Below are positions 19,704 to 28,376 of a stretch of 58,004 nt of DNA, in pieces; within the stretch, counting starts at the first letter, position 1, and each line of letters begins with the position of its first letter. Origin of the DNA: Cryomorphaceae bacterium BACL29 MAG-121220-bin8 (GTDB lineage: Bacteria > Bacteroidota > Bacteroidia > Flavobacteriales > Flavobacteriaceae); assembly GCA_905182765.1 (NCBI GenBank), contig CAJJCV010000044.1, positions 1 to 58,004 of the forward strand, in the 5' to 3' direction. The notes under the pieces were generated by a model. The model saw only the letters and a list, made by a program, of their open reading frames with translations. It had not been told where the DNA came from and did not search any database. A program made the translations under genes and the position numbers.

Positions 19704-20651
19704 ATGAAAAATACTTTTTTTTCAAACTTTATCATTTTCACAAAAGGAATGTGTATGGGTATTGCTGATATTGTTCCTGGTGTTTCTGGTGGAACAATTG
19801 CAATAATAACAGGGGTTTATGAAGAATTACTAAAAACTATAAATGGTTTAGATTTTGAAATATTCAAAGAATTAAAAAAAGGTAGAATTAAAAGTGTATG
19901 GAATTCTTATAATTTAAGTTTTCTTTTATACTTATGCTTGGGGATTTGTTTAAGTATTATAGTATTAAGTCATTTTATTTTAATTATACTAAATAACTAT
20001 CCTATAGCGCTTTGGTCTTTATTTCTAGGCTTAATATCATCAAGTATTATTTTTTTATTAAAAAGCACAAGTGAATTAAGTTTTAAAAATTCTAAATACT
20101 TTATTCCAGCTCAACTCTATTTTTTAATTATAGGATTGTTTGTTGCCTTATACATTCAAACACTAAACTCTAGTAATACAGAAATAAATTCTTTGTATTT
20201 ATTTATTTGCGGAATGGTTAGTATAACTGCAATGCTTCTTCCTGGTGTTTCAGGTGCATATATTTTGGTTTTACTTGGCGCTTATGAAACGATGTTAATT
20301 ACGTTGAAAGAAATAACTCAATTGAACTCAGATTATTTTGTGAATTTTATTTCTTTTATTTTAGGAGCTTTACTGAGTGTCAAGTTATTTTCAAAATTAT
20401 TAACATGGTCTTATAAAAACTATAAAGACAATACACTTTTTTGTCTAATTGGCTTTATGATTGGATCTCTTCCAACGCTTTGGCCCTGGAAAAATAATAA
20501 TGATTCAAGTTTTTTTCTAAACAAACTATATATGCCTGAAAATTATTTAAATAATTCTGAATTTAAAGAAGGAATATTATTTTTCATAATAGGAACTGCA
20601 ATAGTATTACTTTTAGAGTTCATTTCAACTAAAAATGAAAATAAGGAATAA
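19704..20651 (+). CDS. DUF368 membrane protein, undecaprenyl-phosphate translocase family (first copy)
   Basis: A 315-residue polytopic membrane protein with about eight to nine helices. The family signature appears twice in related form: MGIADIVPGVSGGTIAIITG near the N-terminus and LLPGVSGAYILVLLGAYE in the middle, as expected for an inverted-repeat fold. Members of DUF368 (PopT) have been shown to return undecaprenyl phosphate across the membrane for cell wall and glycan synthesis. Assigning that activity here is by family. The last 17 nt overlap a second DUF368 gene. Confidence 0.9.
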   Translation: MKNTFFSNFIIFTKGMCMGIADIVPGVSGGTIAIITGVYEELLKTINGLDFEIFKELKKGRIKSVWNSYNLSFLLYLCLGICLSIIVLSHFILIILNNYPIALWSLFLGLISSSIIFLLKSTSELSFKNSKYFIPAQLYFLIIGLFVALYIQTLNSSNTEINSLYLFICGMVSITAMLLPGVSGAYILVLLGAYETMLITLKEITQLNSDYFVNFISFILGALLSVKLFSKLLTWSYKNYKDNTLFCLIGFMIGSLPTLWPWKNNNDSSFFLNKLYMPENYLNNSEFKEGILFFIIGTAIVLLLEFISTKNENKE

Positions 20652-21609
20652 GTCATTTTACATAATCTTATTAATTAAAAGCATCTTAATGGGTACTGTA
20701 AATAAGTTGCCTGGAATTTCTGGGGGACTTGTCGCTTTATTAACAGGATTTTATACTGAAATGATAAATTCACTTAAAAAAATTGATTTTAAGACAATTC
20801 CATTATTATTAAGGTTAAATTTTTCTGACCTAAATAAAAATTATAACGGTTTATTTTTAATTACAATATTGCTTGGTATTGTTATCAGTTTCTTTACTAC
20901 CTCAAAATTATTAGATATTTTGTTCAATAACTATGAATTATATGTTTGGTCAGTTTTTTTTGGAATGATACTAGCATCAAATTTTATTTTAATTCAGAAT
21001 TTAAAAAAATGGAATTTCAATTCATTTATTCCAATTATTTTAGGTTTAACTTTAGGTCTAATCATTAGCTTTTCAGACCCCTTTGAAGAAAATAAAAGTA
21101 CATTATTTATTTTCTTTTGTGGATTTATAAGTATAAGTGGAATGATCATCCCAGGACTTTCAGGATCTTTTATATTAATATTATTAGGTAATTACAAACT
21201 TTTATTAGTTGACTCTGTAAATTCTCTTTATAATTCATTATTAATAATTATCGGTATTGAATCGGACCTGTCTCATGACATGGATTTATTAAGAATTGTT
21301 TTGGTATTTACTTTAGGATCAGTTTTAGGACTAATTTTACTTTCAAATTTACTTAGTTATATAATTAGAAAATATGAGAAAATATTAAATCAATTTATAA
21401 TTGGTTTTGTGTTTGGATCTTTAACAATAGTATGGCCATGGAATCATGTTATTGAAGAATCATTATTAATTGATAATTTAGCAGTAACAATTCCAAAATT
21501 GCAAGAAACAACTAATATCATATCGATTATATGGATTTGTATTGGATTAATTACAGTATTATATATAGATAAATATGTTAGAAAAAAGAAAATACGGACT
21601 AATAGGTAA
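20635..21609 (+). CDS. DUF368 membrane protein, undecaprenyl-phosphate translocase family (second copy)
   Basis: A 324-residue polytopic membrane protein with the same two signatures as its neighbour, but diverged: MGTVNKLPGISGGLVALLTG and MIIPGLSGSFILILLGNYK. The difference from the first copy is large, so this is an old duplication rather than a recent one. A tandem pair could act as a heterodimer or handle different lipid carriers (inference). It overlaps the first copy by 17 nt and aroE by 35 nt, so all three are translationally linked. Confidence 0.88.
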   Translation: MKIRNKSFYIILLIKSILMGTVNKLPGISGGLVALLTGFYTEMINSLKKIDFKTIPLLLRLNFSDLNKNYNGLFLITILLGIVISFFTTSKLLDILFNNYELYVWSVFFGMILASNFILIQNLKKWNFNSFIPIILGLTLGLIISFSDPFEENKSTLFIFFCGFISISGMIIPGLSGSFILILLGNYKLLLVDSVNSLYNSLLIIIGIESDLSHDMDLLRIVLVFTLGSVLGLILLSNLLSYIIRKYEKILNQFIIGFVFGSLTIVWPWNHVIEESLLIDNLAVTIPKLQETTNIISIIWICIGLITVLYIDKYVRKKKIRTNR

Positions 21610-22312
21610 GAATATAAATTATTCTTTTTCAAAAAAATATTTTAATGATAAATTTCTAAAAGAAAATATAACAAATTGTTCATATGAAAATTATGATTTG
21701 CAATCCGTGAAAGACTTTAAAAAAATAATAAAAGATAATTCAATAAAAGGGTTCAATGTTACTATCCCTTACAAAGAAGAAATAATGGAATTTATAAATA
21801 AAATTGATCCTATAGCTAAAAAAATAGGTGCAATAAATACAATAAAAATTCATAATAAAAATATAATAGAGGGTTACAATACAGATTATATAGGGTTTGT
21901 AATATCCTTAAAGAATTTAATAACTAATCAAAAAAAAGCATTGGTTTTAGGAACTGGTGGAGCATCAAAAGCAATTATCTTTGGACTTAGTTCAATAGGA
22001 ATAGAATCTACAATAGTTTCAAGAAACAAAAGAAAGGGTGTAATTTCCTATAGTGAATTAAACAAAAAAGTAATTGAAGAAAATACTATTATAATAAACT
22101 GCACACCACTAGGAACGTTTCCTAAAACACAAGAATGCCCGAAAATACCTTTTGAATTTCTATCGTCAAATCACATCTGTTATGATTTGATTTATAATCC
22201 TGAAAAAACAAAATTTTTATTAGAAAGTGAAAAAATGGGAGCAACAATAATTAATGGTAAAAAGATGCTAGAAAATCAAGCCAATGAAAGTTGGAAGATT
22301 TGGAATAGTTAA
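21575..22312 (+). CDS. aroE: shikimate dehydrogenase
   Basis: NADP-dependent enzyme that reduces 3-dehydroshikimate to shikimate in aromatic amino acid synthesis. The 245 residues contain the shikimate-binding GLIGKNINYSFSK start, NVTIPYK with catalytic Lys67, INTIK (Asn88), YNTDYIGF with Asp104, and the nucleotide-binding loop LGTGGASKA (125-133). It is a little shorter than the E. coli enzyme but complete. The start at 21575 lies inside the second DUF368 gene, and the conserved GLIG block lies only 8 residues in, so a later start is not possible. Confidence 0.93.
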   Translation: MLEKRKYGLIGKNINYSFSKKYFNDKFLKENITNCSYENYDLQSVKDFKKIIKDNSIKGFNVTIPYKEEIMEFINKIDPIAKKIGAINTIKIHNKNIIEGYNTDYIGFVISLKNLITNQKKALVLGTGGASKAIIFGLSSIGIESTIVSRNKRKGVISYSELNKKVIEENTIIINCTPLGTFPKTQECPKIPFEFLSSNHICYDLIYNPEKTKFLLESEKMGATIINGKKMLENQANESWKIWNS

Positions 22313-22348
22313 ATAAAAATAAGTAACTTAATTAAAAATAATAAATCA

Positions 22349-23752
22349 TTGAAGCTAGGTCAAAAAAATTTAGATGATAATTTAATAGAGAAAAAACTTT
22401 TAATTGAGAAATTAAAAGATCTATTAATAGTTGATGGATCAATCAATGAAAAATACAATGAGTTTAAAAAAATACAAAACTCATGGTTTAAAATAGGACA
22501 AGTTCCAAGATCACAAAACGTAATTTTATGGAATAATTTCCAACATCATATTAAAAATTTTTATGATTATTTACATCTCAATAGAAAGTTTAAAGAAATT
22601 GATTTAGATCATAATTTAAAAGAAAAAGAAAAAATAATTTTTAATGCAAAAAAATTAATAAACATCAATGATCAATTCAAAGCTTTAAAAGATTTTGAAA
22701 GACTTAAAAAAAGATGGAAATTCGAATTAGGTCCAGTAAAAAAAGAAAATGAAGACAATCTTGAGAAAGAATTAAAGAGCATTGAAGAAATATTAAATGT
22801 CAAAAGAAAAGAATTTGAATTAAATAAAGACACTATACTAATTACAAATTATAACTTAAAAGAAAGTTTAATTAAACAAATTGAATTATTAAATCAAACA
22901 GAGGGAAAATCAATTAAAAATTGGCAAGAAAAAATTAAAAATTTTGAATCTATTAAAAGTGAAATAGATCTTGCGGGACCAATTCCTGGGAAATTAAAAA
23001 AAACATTTTGGAATAATTATAAAATAGTAGTAAGAGAATTTTACTCAAGTAAAAACATTTTTTTTAAAAATATAAAAAAAATCTATTCTGATAATCTCAA
23101 AAAACAAGATTTATTAATTGAAGAAATAAAGATAATTACAAGTAAGGATAAGTTTGAAAAAGAAAGACAAAATGTGATTTCAGTTCAAAAACAGTGGAAG
23201 TTAATTAAGCCAGTTCCTTATAAAGCAAATGAAAAGAATTGGAAAAATTTTAAAAACATTTGTGATATATATTTTGAAAAAGTTTCACAAAACAGAAACT
23301 TAGAGCATACAAAAAATAAAGAATCTGAAATAAAACAAGATCAGCTAATTAAAGGACTTAGTAAATTTGACGGGAATTCAATTGAATTAGAAAATGTTTG
23401 TAAAGAATATTTATCAATAAATAAAATAAACTCAGAAAAAGAAAAATTGTTTTTTGAGAAAATTAAAAATCTATTAATTAAGGAAGGATTTAAGGAAGAA
23501 GAATCTCAAATCAAAATCAATGAGATGAAATCTAAATTCATGAGTATTGATCAGAAAAAATCTCAAGTTTATAAATTAAATTCAAACCTAGAGAAACTAA
23601 AAAAAGATTTAATACAACAAGAAAATAATCTTTTATTTTTTAATGATAAATCAAAAGAGAACAAACTATTAGAGGCAGTTCATTTAAAAATTAAAAATCA
23701 GAAATCAGAAATTGAAAAATTAATTAATCAAAAAAAAGATCTTCTTAATTAA
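22349..23752 (+). CDS. DUF349 repeat protein
   Basis: A 467-residue, highly charged helical protein with four recognisable DUF349 units, each with a W...G/K-PVP core: WFKIGQVPRSQNVILWNNF, RWKFELGPVKKEN, SEIDLAGPIPGKLKKTFWNN and QWKLIKPVPYKANEKNWKNF. The C-terminal 120 residues look like a long coiled coil. There is no signal peptide. The family is widespread in Bacteroidota but its biochemical function is unknown to me. The start is a TTG at 22349. The stop is directly adjacent to that of convergent mazG (no base between). Confidence 0.87.
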   Translation: MKLGQKNLDDNLIEKKLLIEKLKDLLIVDGSINEKYNEFKKIQNSWFKIGQVPRSQNVILWNNFQHHIKNFYDYLHLNRKFKEIDLDHNLKEKEKIIFNAKKLININDQFKALKDFERLKKRWKFELGPVKKENEDNLEKELKSIEEILNVKRKEFELNKDTILITNYNLKESLIKQIELLNQTEGKSIKNWQEKIKNFESIKSEIDLAGPIPGKLKKTFWNNYKIVVREFYSSKNIFFKNIKKIYSDNLKKQDLLIEEIKIITSKDKFEKERQNVISVQKQWKLIKPVPYKANEKNWKNFKNICDIYFEKVSQNRNLEHTKNKESEIKQDQLIKGLSKFDGNSIELENVCKEYLSINKINSEKEKLFFEKIKNLLIKEGFKEEESQIKINEMKSKFMSIDQKKSQVYKLNSNLEKLKKDLIQQENNLLFFNDKSKENKLLEAVHLKIKNQKSEIEKLINQKKDLLN

Positions 23753-24517
23753 TTATTTCGAATCGTTCCAAAAAGCAAGCATTTCAGTTGAGGAAAGATT
23801 ATCTAATTCAAGATTATCATTTTTGATTTTTAATTCCATTTCTTTAAATCTTTTAGAAAATTTTTTATTCGTTTTTTCAAGAGCATTTTCTGAATCTATC
23901 CCTAAATGTCTGCCAAAATTGATTACTGAAAACAGAAAATCACCAAATTCTTCTTCAATTTTATTTTCATCTGAATTTTGAATCTCTAAACTCAACTCAT
24001 TAAACTCCTCAATAACTTTGTTTTTAGAATTATCAATCGAATCCCATTTAAAACCTGCACTAGAAACCTTATCTTGAATTCTTAAAGCTTTAATTAAAGA
24101 TGGTAATGTTTTTGGAACTCCTGAAAGAATACTATCCCTACCTTCTTTGAGCTTTAATTTTTCCCAGTTTTTTTTTACTTGTTCTTGCGATATCTTCTCT
24201 TTATTTTGATAGATATGAGGATGTCTAAATATCAACTTTTTAGAAATTGATTCAATAACGTCATTAAAATCAAAAATATCTTTTTCACTGGCAATCTTTG
24301 AATAAAACACAATATGAAGAAGCAAATCACCTAATTCATTTTTAATTTCATCAAAATCGTTATTGTTAATAGCATCGACTAGTTCATAAGTTTCTTCAAT
24401 AGTTAAAGTTTTTAAAGAATCCATAGTCTGTTCTTTGTCCCATGGACATTCCAACCTTAATTCGTCCATTATTTCAATTAACTTATCAATTGATTGAAGA
24501 TTTTTAGATTTTCTCAT
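23753..24517 (-). CDS. mazG: nucleoside triphosphate pyrophosphohydrolase MazG
   Basis: House-cleaning enzyme that hydrolyses (d)NTPs to monophosphates. The 254 residues form two MazG helical domains. The first has CPWDKEQTMDSLKTLTIEE and ELGDLLLHIVFYSKIA with its metal-binding EExxE...D pattern; the second has EEFGDFLFSVINFGRHLG. It overlaps def by 4 nt and is part of a ruvX-def-mazG operon. Length fits the two-domain MazG group. Confidence 0.95.
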   Translation of the reverse strand: MRKSKNLQSIDKLIEIMDELRLECPWDKEQTMDSLKTLTIEETYELVDAINNNDFDEIKNELGDLLLHIVFYSKIASEKDIFDFNDVIESISKKLIFRHPHIYQNKEKISQEQVKKNWEKLKLKEGRDSILSGVPKTLPSLIKALRIQDKVSSAGFKWDSIDNSKNKVIEEFNELSLEIQNSDENKIEEEFGDFLFSVINFGRHLGIDSENALEKTNKKFSKRFKEMELKIKNDNLELDNLSSTEMLAFWNDSK

Positions 24518-25092
24518 TTTTTATAAAATGACATTGAATAATCCGATTTAACTTTTCCCTTTGAAATATTATTCAATTTACTTTTTAACAGTTTTTTCTT
24601 AAAAACACTTAGCTTATCAGTAAATAAAACACCTTGAATATGATCAAATTCATGTTGAACTACCCTAGCTCTTAACCCATTTAATTTTAATTCATGTTTT
24701 ATGAAATTTTCATCATAATATTTAATTAATATTTCATTTTCTCTAACAACATCTTCTCTAATATCGGGAATGCTTAAACATCCTTCATTAAATGTATTTA
24801 GCTCATTTGTAGTTGCAATTAATTTTGGATTAATAAAAACTTTTTTAAAAGTTGAAAGATTAGTTCTTTCAACAATATCTAGTTTATCATCTTCAGAAAA
24901 AGGAGAGGCATCAACAATAAACATTCTTATAGATAATCCTATTTGTGGTGCTGCTAAACCAACACCACTAGAAGCATACATAGTCTCCCACATATTTGAA
25001 ATTAATTTACTTAATCCTTTATAATTTTTAGAAATAATTTCACATTTTTTTCTTAATACTGGATTTCCGTATGCGATAATTGGTAAAATCAT
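24514..25092 (-). CDS. def: peptide deformylase
   Basis: Metal enzyme that removes the formyl group from nascent proteins. The 192 residues contain all three motifs: GVGLAAPQIG (43-52), EGCLSIPD with metal ligand Cys105, and QHEFDH with His147 and His151 plus catalytic Glu148. I start at the ATG at 25090-25092 (MILPIIAYG), which is the family-typical N-terminus. An upstream ATG at 25134 would add 14 residues and run into ruvX, so I reject it. One nt separates this start from the ruvX stop. Confidence 0.95.
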   Translation of the reverse strand: MILPIIAYGNPVLRKKCEIISKNYKGLSKLISNMWETMYASSGVGLAAPQIGLSIRMFIVDASPFSEDDKLDIVERTNLSTFKKVFINPKLIATTNELNTFNEGCLSIPDIREDVVRENEILIKYYDENFIKHELKLNGLRARVVQHEFDHIQGVLFTDKLSVFKKKLLKSKLNNISKGKVKSDYSMSFYKK

Positions 25093-25093
25093 A

Positions 25094-25504
25094 TTATATG
25101 TTTTCAAGATAAGACTGAAGAATAATAGTAGCACTAATTTTGTCTACAAGAGATTTATTTCTTCTTTTAGTTTTATTTACACCGCTTTCTATAATTACTC
25201 TTTTAGCAATGACGGATGTAAACCTCTCATCACATCTATCTAGTTTTATGGTGGGGAAGTTACTTTTTAACTTCTTAATGAATTTTAATATTTCAAATTC
25301 AACATCAGAAGGTTGATTGTTTTTTTGCATCGGCTTTCCGACTACAATAATATTTATATTATTTTTTGATATTAAATTCTTTAAAAATGATATAATATTT
25401 TCATTTGAAACTGTATCAAGTCCTGATGCAATTATATTTAAATCATCAGTAATGGCTACACCTATTCTTTTCATTCCAAAATCTAAAGCAACTATTTTTG
25501 ACAT
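25094..25504 (-). CDS. ruvX: Holliday junction resolvase-like nuclease RuvX (YqgF)
   Basis: A 136-residue RNase H-fold nuclease, implicated in 16S rRNA 5' processing and possibly in recombination. It begins with VALDFGMKRIGVAITDD, including the catalytic Asp8, and has VVGKPMQKN, DERFTS and the C-terminal DKISATIILQSYL with the last acidic residue. It is first in the ruvX-def-mazG operon. The ATG follows a perfect -7 box by only 4 nt, so the transcript is probably leaderless. Confidence 0.93.
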   Translation of the reverse strand: MSKIVALDFGMKRIGVAITDDLNIIASGLDTVSNENIISFLKNLISKNNINIIVVGKPMQKNNQPSDVEFEILKFIKKLKSNFPTIKLDRCDERFTSVIAKRVIIESGVNKTKRRNKSLVDKISATIILQSYLENI

Positions 25505-25508
25505 TTTT

Positions 25509-25516
25509 CAAAGTTA
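25509..25516 (-). promoter_or_regulatory. -7 box of ruvX-def-mazG operon
   Basis: TAACTTTG on the minus strand, a perfect TAnnTTTG box. Only AAAA separates it from the ruvX ATG (25502-25504), so transcription would begin at or within the start codon. No TTG is visible at -33. Confidence 0.6.
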
Positions 25517-25568
25517 AATCATTAATAATTAAGGTTAAAATTCTTTAAACTATTTATTATTATCAACG

Positions 25569-25576
25569 TATATTTG
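25569..25576 (+). promoter_or_regulatory. -7 box of dapD
   Basis: TATATTTG, a perfect Bacteroidota -7 box, 10 nt before the GTG start of dapD. This gives a leader of about 5 nt. No clear -33 TTG is seen. Confidence 0.6.
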
Positions 25577-25586
25577 AAAAAAAACT

Positions 25587-26393
25587 GTGAAAAATATTAT
25601 TGAATCTGCTTGGGAAAACAGATCTCTTTTAAAAGAAGAAGAAACTAAAAACGCGATACGTTCTGTAATTAATGATTTGGACAATGGCAACTTAAGGGTA
25701 GCAGAACCAATTGATAATGGTTGGAAGGTAAATGAATGGGTTAAAAAAGCTGTTGTTTTATATTTTCCTATTCAGGAAATGAAAACAATTGAAGCTGGTC
25801 CTTTAGAATTTCACGATAAAATTCCTTTGAAAAAAAATTATAAAGAAAAAGGTATCAGAGTAGTTCCACATGCTGTTGCAAGACATGGGGCATACATTAG
25901 TAAAGGTGTTATTTTAATGCCAAGTTATGTCAATATTGGAGCATATGTAGATAGCGGGACTATGGTTGATACATGGGCAACTGTTGGTAGTTGTGCTCAA
26001 ATTGGTAAAAACGTTCATTTAAGTGGAGGTGTTGGTATTGGCGGAGTTTTGGAGCCATTACAAGCTGCACCAGTGATTATTGAAGACAATGCCTTTATTG
26101 GCTCTAGATGTATAGTGGTAGAAGGCGTAAGGGTTGGTAAAGAAGCTGTTTTAGGAGCTAACGTTGTATTAACTGGTTCTACTAAAATAATTGATGTAAC
26201 TGGTGATAAGCCGGTAGAAAGCAAAGGAGAAATTCCCCCAAGATCGGTTGTTATTCCTGGTTCATATACAAAGAGATTTAAAGCTGGAGATTTTCAAGTA
26301 CCATGTGCATTAATAATAGGTGAAAGAAAAGAAAGTACTAATAAAAAAACATCTCTGAATGAAGCTTTAAGAGAATATAATGTGTCTGCATAA
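25587..26393 (+). CDS. dapD: 2,3,4,5-tetrahydropyridine-2,6-dicarboxylate N-succinyltransferase
   Basis: Transfers succinyl from succinyl-CoA to tetrahydrodipicolinate in diaminopimelate/lysine synthesis. The 268 residues have the DapD N-terminal helical part (KNIIESAWENRSLLKE) and a left-handed beta-helix of hexapeptide repeats (about 95-220: SKGVILMPSYVNIGAYVDSG, VGSCAQIGKNVHLSGGVGIG). The start is GTG at 25587. Together with lysA (34908-36113) it represents the succinylase lysine route. It is 5 nt upstream of the TsaC-like gene. Confidence 0.96.
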   Translation: MKNIIESAWENRSLLKEEETKNAIRSVINDLDNGNLRVAEPIDNGWKVNEWVKKAVVLYFPIQEMKTIEAGPLEFHDKIPLKKNYKEKGIRVVPHAVARHGAYISKGVILMPSYVNIGAYVDSGTMVDTWATVGSCAQIGKNVHLSGGVGIGGVLEPLQAAPVIIEDNAFIGSRCIVVEGVRVGKEAVLGANVVLTGSTKIIDVTGDKPVESKGEIPPRSVVIPGSYTKRFKAGDFQVPCALIIGERKESTNKKTSLNEALREYNVSA

Positions 26394-26398
26394 TTCAA

Positions 26399-26941
26399 AT
26401 GATTTCTGAAATTTTAAAAACTGTAGAATATTTAAAAGATGGTGGAATAATTATTTACCCCTCCGATACTATTTGGGCAATTGGTTGTGACGCTACTAAT
26501 TCTAAAGCAATAAATAAAATCTTTAAAATTAAAAAAAGAGATTCCTCATCACCTTTAATTTGTCTTATGAACGACTATCAAATGTTAAATAAATATGTGA
26601 ATTTGACAAAGAAAAATAAAGACTTTTTAGAACTTCAAAAGAAACCCACAACTATAATTTTCAATAAAGTAAAAGAATTGAATTTCTATAAGAACTCGAT
26701 AGCTGTCAGAATTCCAAATGATGAATTTTGTCAAAAATTAATAAAAGAATTTAAGAAACCTATCACATCAACATCAGTCAACATCACAGGTGATAGATTT
26801 CCAGAATCTTTTGATGAAATCAATAATGATATTTTGAATCAAATTGATTATCCTGTAAATTTAAGACGAAATGAAAAGCTTAAAACGCCATCTCAAATCA
26901 TTAAATTAGACGGTGACTCATTCAAAATCTTAAGATCATAG
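26399..26941 (+). CDS. tsaC: L-threonylcarbamoyladenylate synthase, Sua5/YrdC/TsaC family
   Basis: Makes threonylcarbamoyl-AMP for the t6A modification of ANN-decoding tRNAs. The 180 residues form one YrdC domain: GGIIIYPSDTIWAIGCDATN (15-34), the KIKKRDSSSPLICLM loop that binds nucleotide, and TSTSVNITGD (SxN motif) near 124-133. It is the short, single-domain form without the Sua5 C-terminal domain. It lies between dapD (5 nt) and cca (1 nt), in an operon; the neighbour cca also acts on tRNA. Confidence 0.92.
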   Translation: MISEILKTVEYLKDGGIIIYPSDTIWAIGCDATNSKAINKIFKIKKRDSSSPLICLMNDYQMLNKYVNLTKKNKDFLELQKKPTTIIFNKVKELNFYKNSIAVRIPNDEFCQKLIKEFKKPITSTSVNITGDRFPESFDEINNDILNQIDYPVNLRRNEKLKTPSQIIKLDGDSFKILRS

Positions 26942-26942
26942 A

Positions 26943-28376
26943 ATGTTTAAAAGAAATTATAAAGAAAATATAGAGAGTAAAATATTTCATGCTATTTCAA
27001 ATTGCTGTGATGATAAAAAAATTGAATGTTATGCGATAGGAGGATTTGTTCGAGATTTAATGATTGGTGAGAAATCAGCTAAAGATATAGATATCCTTGT
27101 AGTAGGTAACGGTATTGAAATAGCTAAACAAACAGCTGAAAAGTTAAAAATAAAATCAAAGATCACAGTTTTTAAGAATTTCGGAACTGCAATGTTTAAA
27201 TACAATGGTTTTGATATCGAATTTGTAGGTACTAGAAAAGAAAGCTATAATAAATCTAGTAGAAATCCTGTCGTTAAACCGGGGACTTTAGATGATGATT
27301 TAAACAGAAGAGATTTTACAATCAACACTTTAGGAATAAGTTTGAATAAAAAGAGTTGGGGTGATCTATTGGATAAATTTAACGGAATTAAAGATTTAGA
27401 AAATAAAATAATTAAAACACCATTAGAGCCAAAACAAACATTCTCTGATGATCCCCTTAGGATGTTAAGAGCTGCAAGATTTGCTAGTCAATTAAATTTT
27501 GAAATTGATTTAAATTCTTTTAATGGTTTAATTTCAGAAAAAGAAAGAATAAAAATTATTTCTCGTGAAAGAATTTCTGAAGAAATAAATAAAATTATTA
27601 TGACTTCAAAGCCATCCATTGGTTTTAAAATATTAGAATCAACAGGACTACTTGATATAATACTTCCTGAACTTACAGATCTAAAAGGGATTGAAGAAAT
27701 TGAAGGACAAAAACATAAAGATAATTTTTTTCACACGTTGGAGGTCTTAGATAATATTTGTTTAGAAACAGAAAACCTCTGGTTAAGATGGGCTGCTCTT
27801 CTTCATGATATTGGAAAAGCTCCAACAAAACAATTTGTAAAAAAAACAGGATGGACTTTTCATGGACATGAACTTAAAGGATCCAAAATGGTTTATAAAT
27901 TATTCAAAAGATTAAATCTCCCTTTAAATAATAAGTTAAAGTATGTACAAAAGATTATTTATTTAAGCTCTAGACCCATAGTCCTATCGAATAATAATAT
28001 AACAGATTCTGCTATTCGAAGATTAATTTATGATTGTAATGAAGATATAGATGATTTGCTAACACTATGTGAAGCGGATATAACTACAAAAAATCCATTG
28101 AGATTTAAAAAATATTTAAATAATTTTAAAGTAGTTAGAGAAAAAATAAAAGTAGTTGAAGAAAGAGATTCTATTAGAAATTTTCAACCCCCTGTTAGTG
28201 GAGAAGAAATTATGAATTACTTTAAGATCGGGCCGTCAAAAGAGATTGGGATTATTAAAGAATATATTAAAAATTCGATTTTAGATGGAGAAATTCCAAA
28301 CAATAAAGAATCGGCAAAGTTATTGATGATTAAAAAGGGTAAAACTCTTGGATTAAAAAACAATATTATTGAATAA
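26943..28376 (+). CDS. cca: CCA tRNA nucleotidyltransferase (HD-domain type)
   Basis: Adds or repairs the 3' CCA end of tRNAs. The 477 residues show the class II poly(A) polymerase-type head with GGFVRDLM (33-40) and the catalytic pair Asp48/Asp50 in KDIDIL, the RRDFTINTL block, the RMLRAARFASQL segment, and an HD domain with LLHDIGKAP. The start ATG is 1 nt after the TsaC-like stop. It overlaps ctaA by 8 nt. Confidence 0.95.
   Translation: MFKRNYKENIESKIFHAISNCCDDKKIECYAIGGFVRDLMIGEKSAKDIDILVVGNGIEIAKQTAEKLKIKSKITVFKNFGTAMFKYNGFDIEFVGTRKESYNKSSRNPVVKPGTLDDDLNRRDFTINTLGISLNKKSWGDLLDKFNGIKDLENKIIKTPLEPKQTFSDDPLRMLRAARFASQLNFEIDLNSFNGLISEKERIKIISRERISEEINKIIMTSKPSIGFKILESTGLLDIILPELTDLKGIEEIEGQKHKDNFFHTLEVLDNICLETENLWLRWAALLHDIGKAPTKQFVKKTGWTFHGHELKGSKMVYKLFKRLNLPLNNKLKYVQKIIYLSSRPIVLSNNNITDSAIRRLIYDCNEDIDDLLTLCEADITTKNPLRFKKYLNNFKVVREKIKVVEERDSIRNFQPPVSGEEIMNYFKIGPSKEIGIIKEYIKNSILDGEIPNNKESAKLLMIKKGKTLGLKNNIIE

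Noticed and set aside
25093-25134. Longer def starting at the ATG at 25134
   Set aside because: The extra 14 residues overlap ruvX and precede the family-typical MILPIIAYG start.
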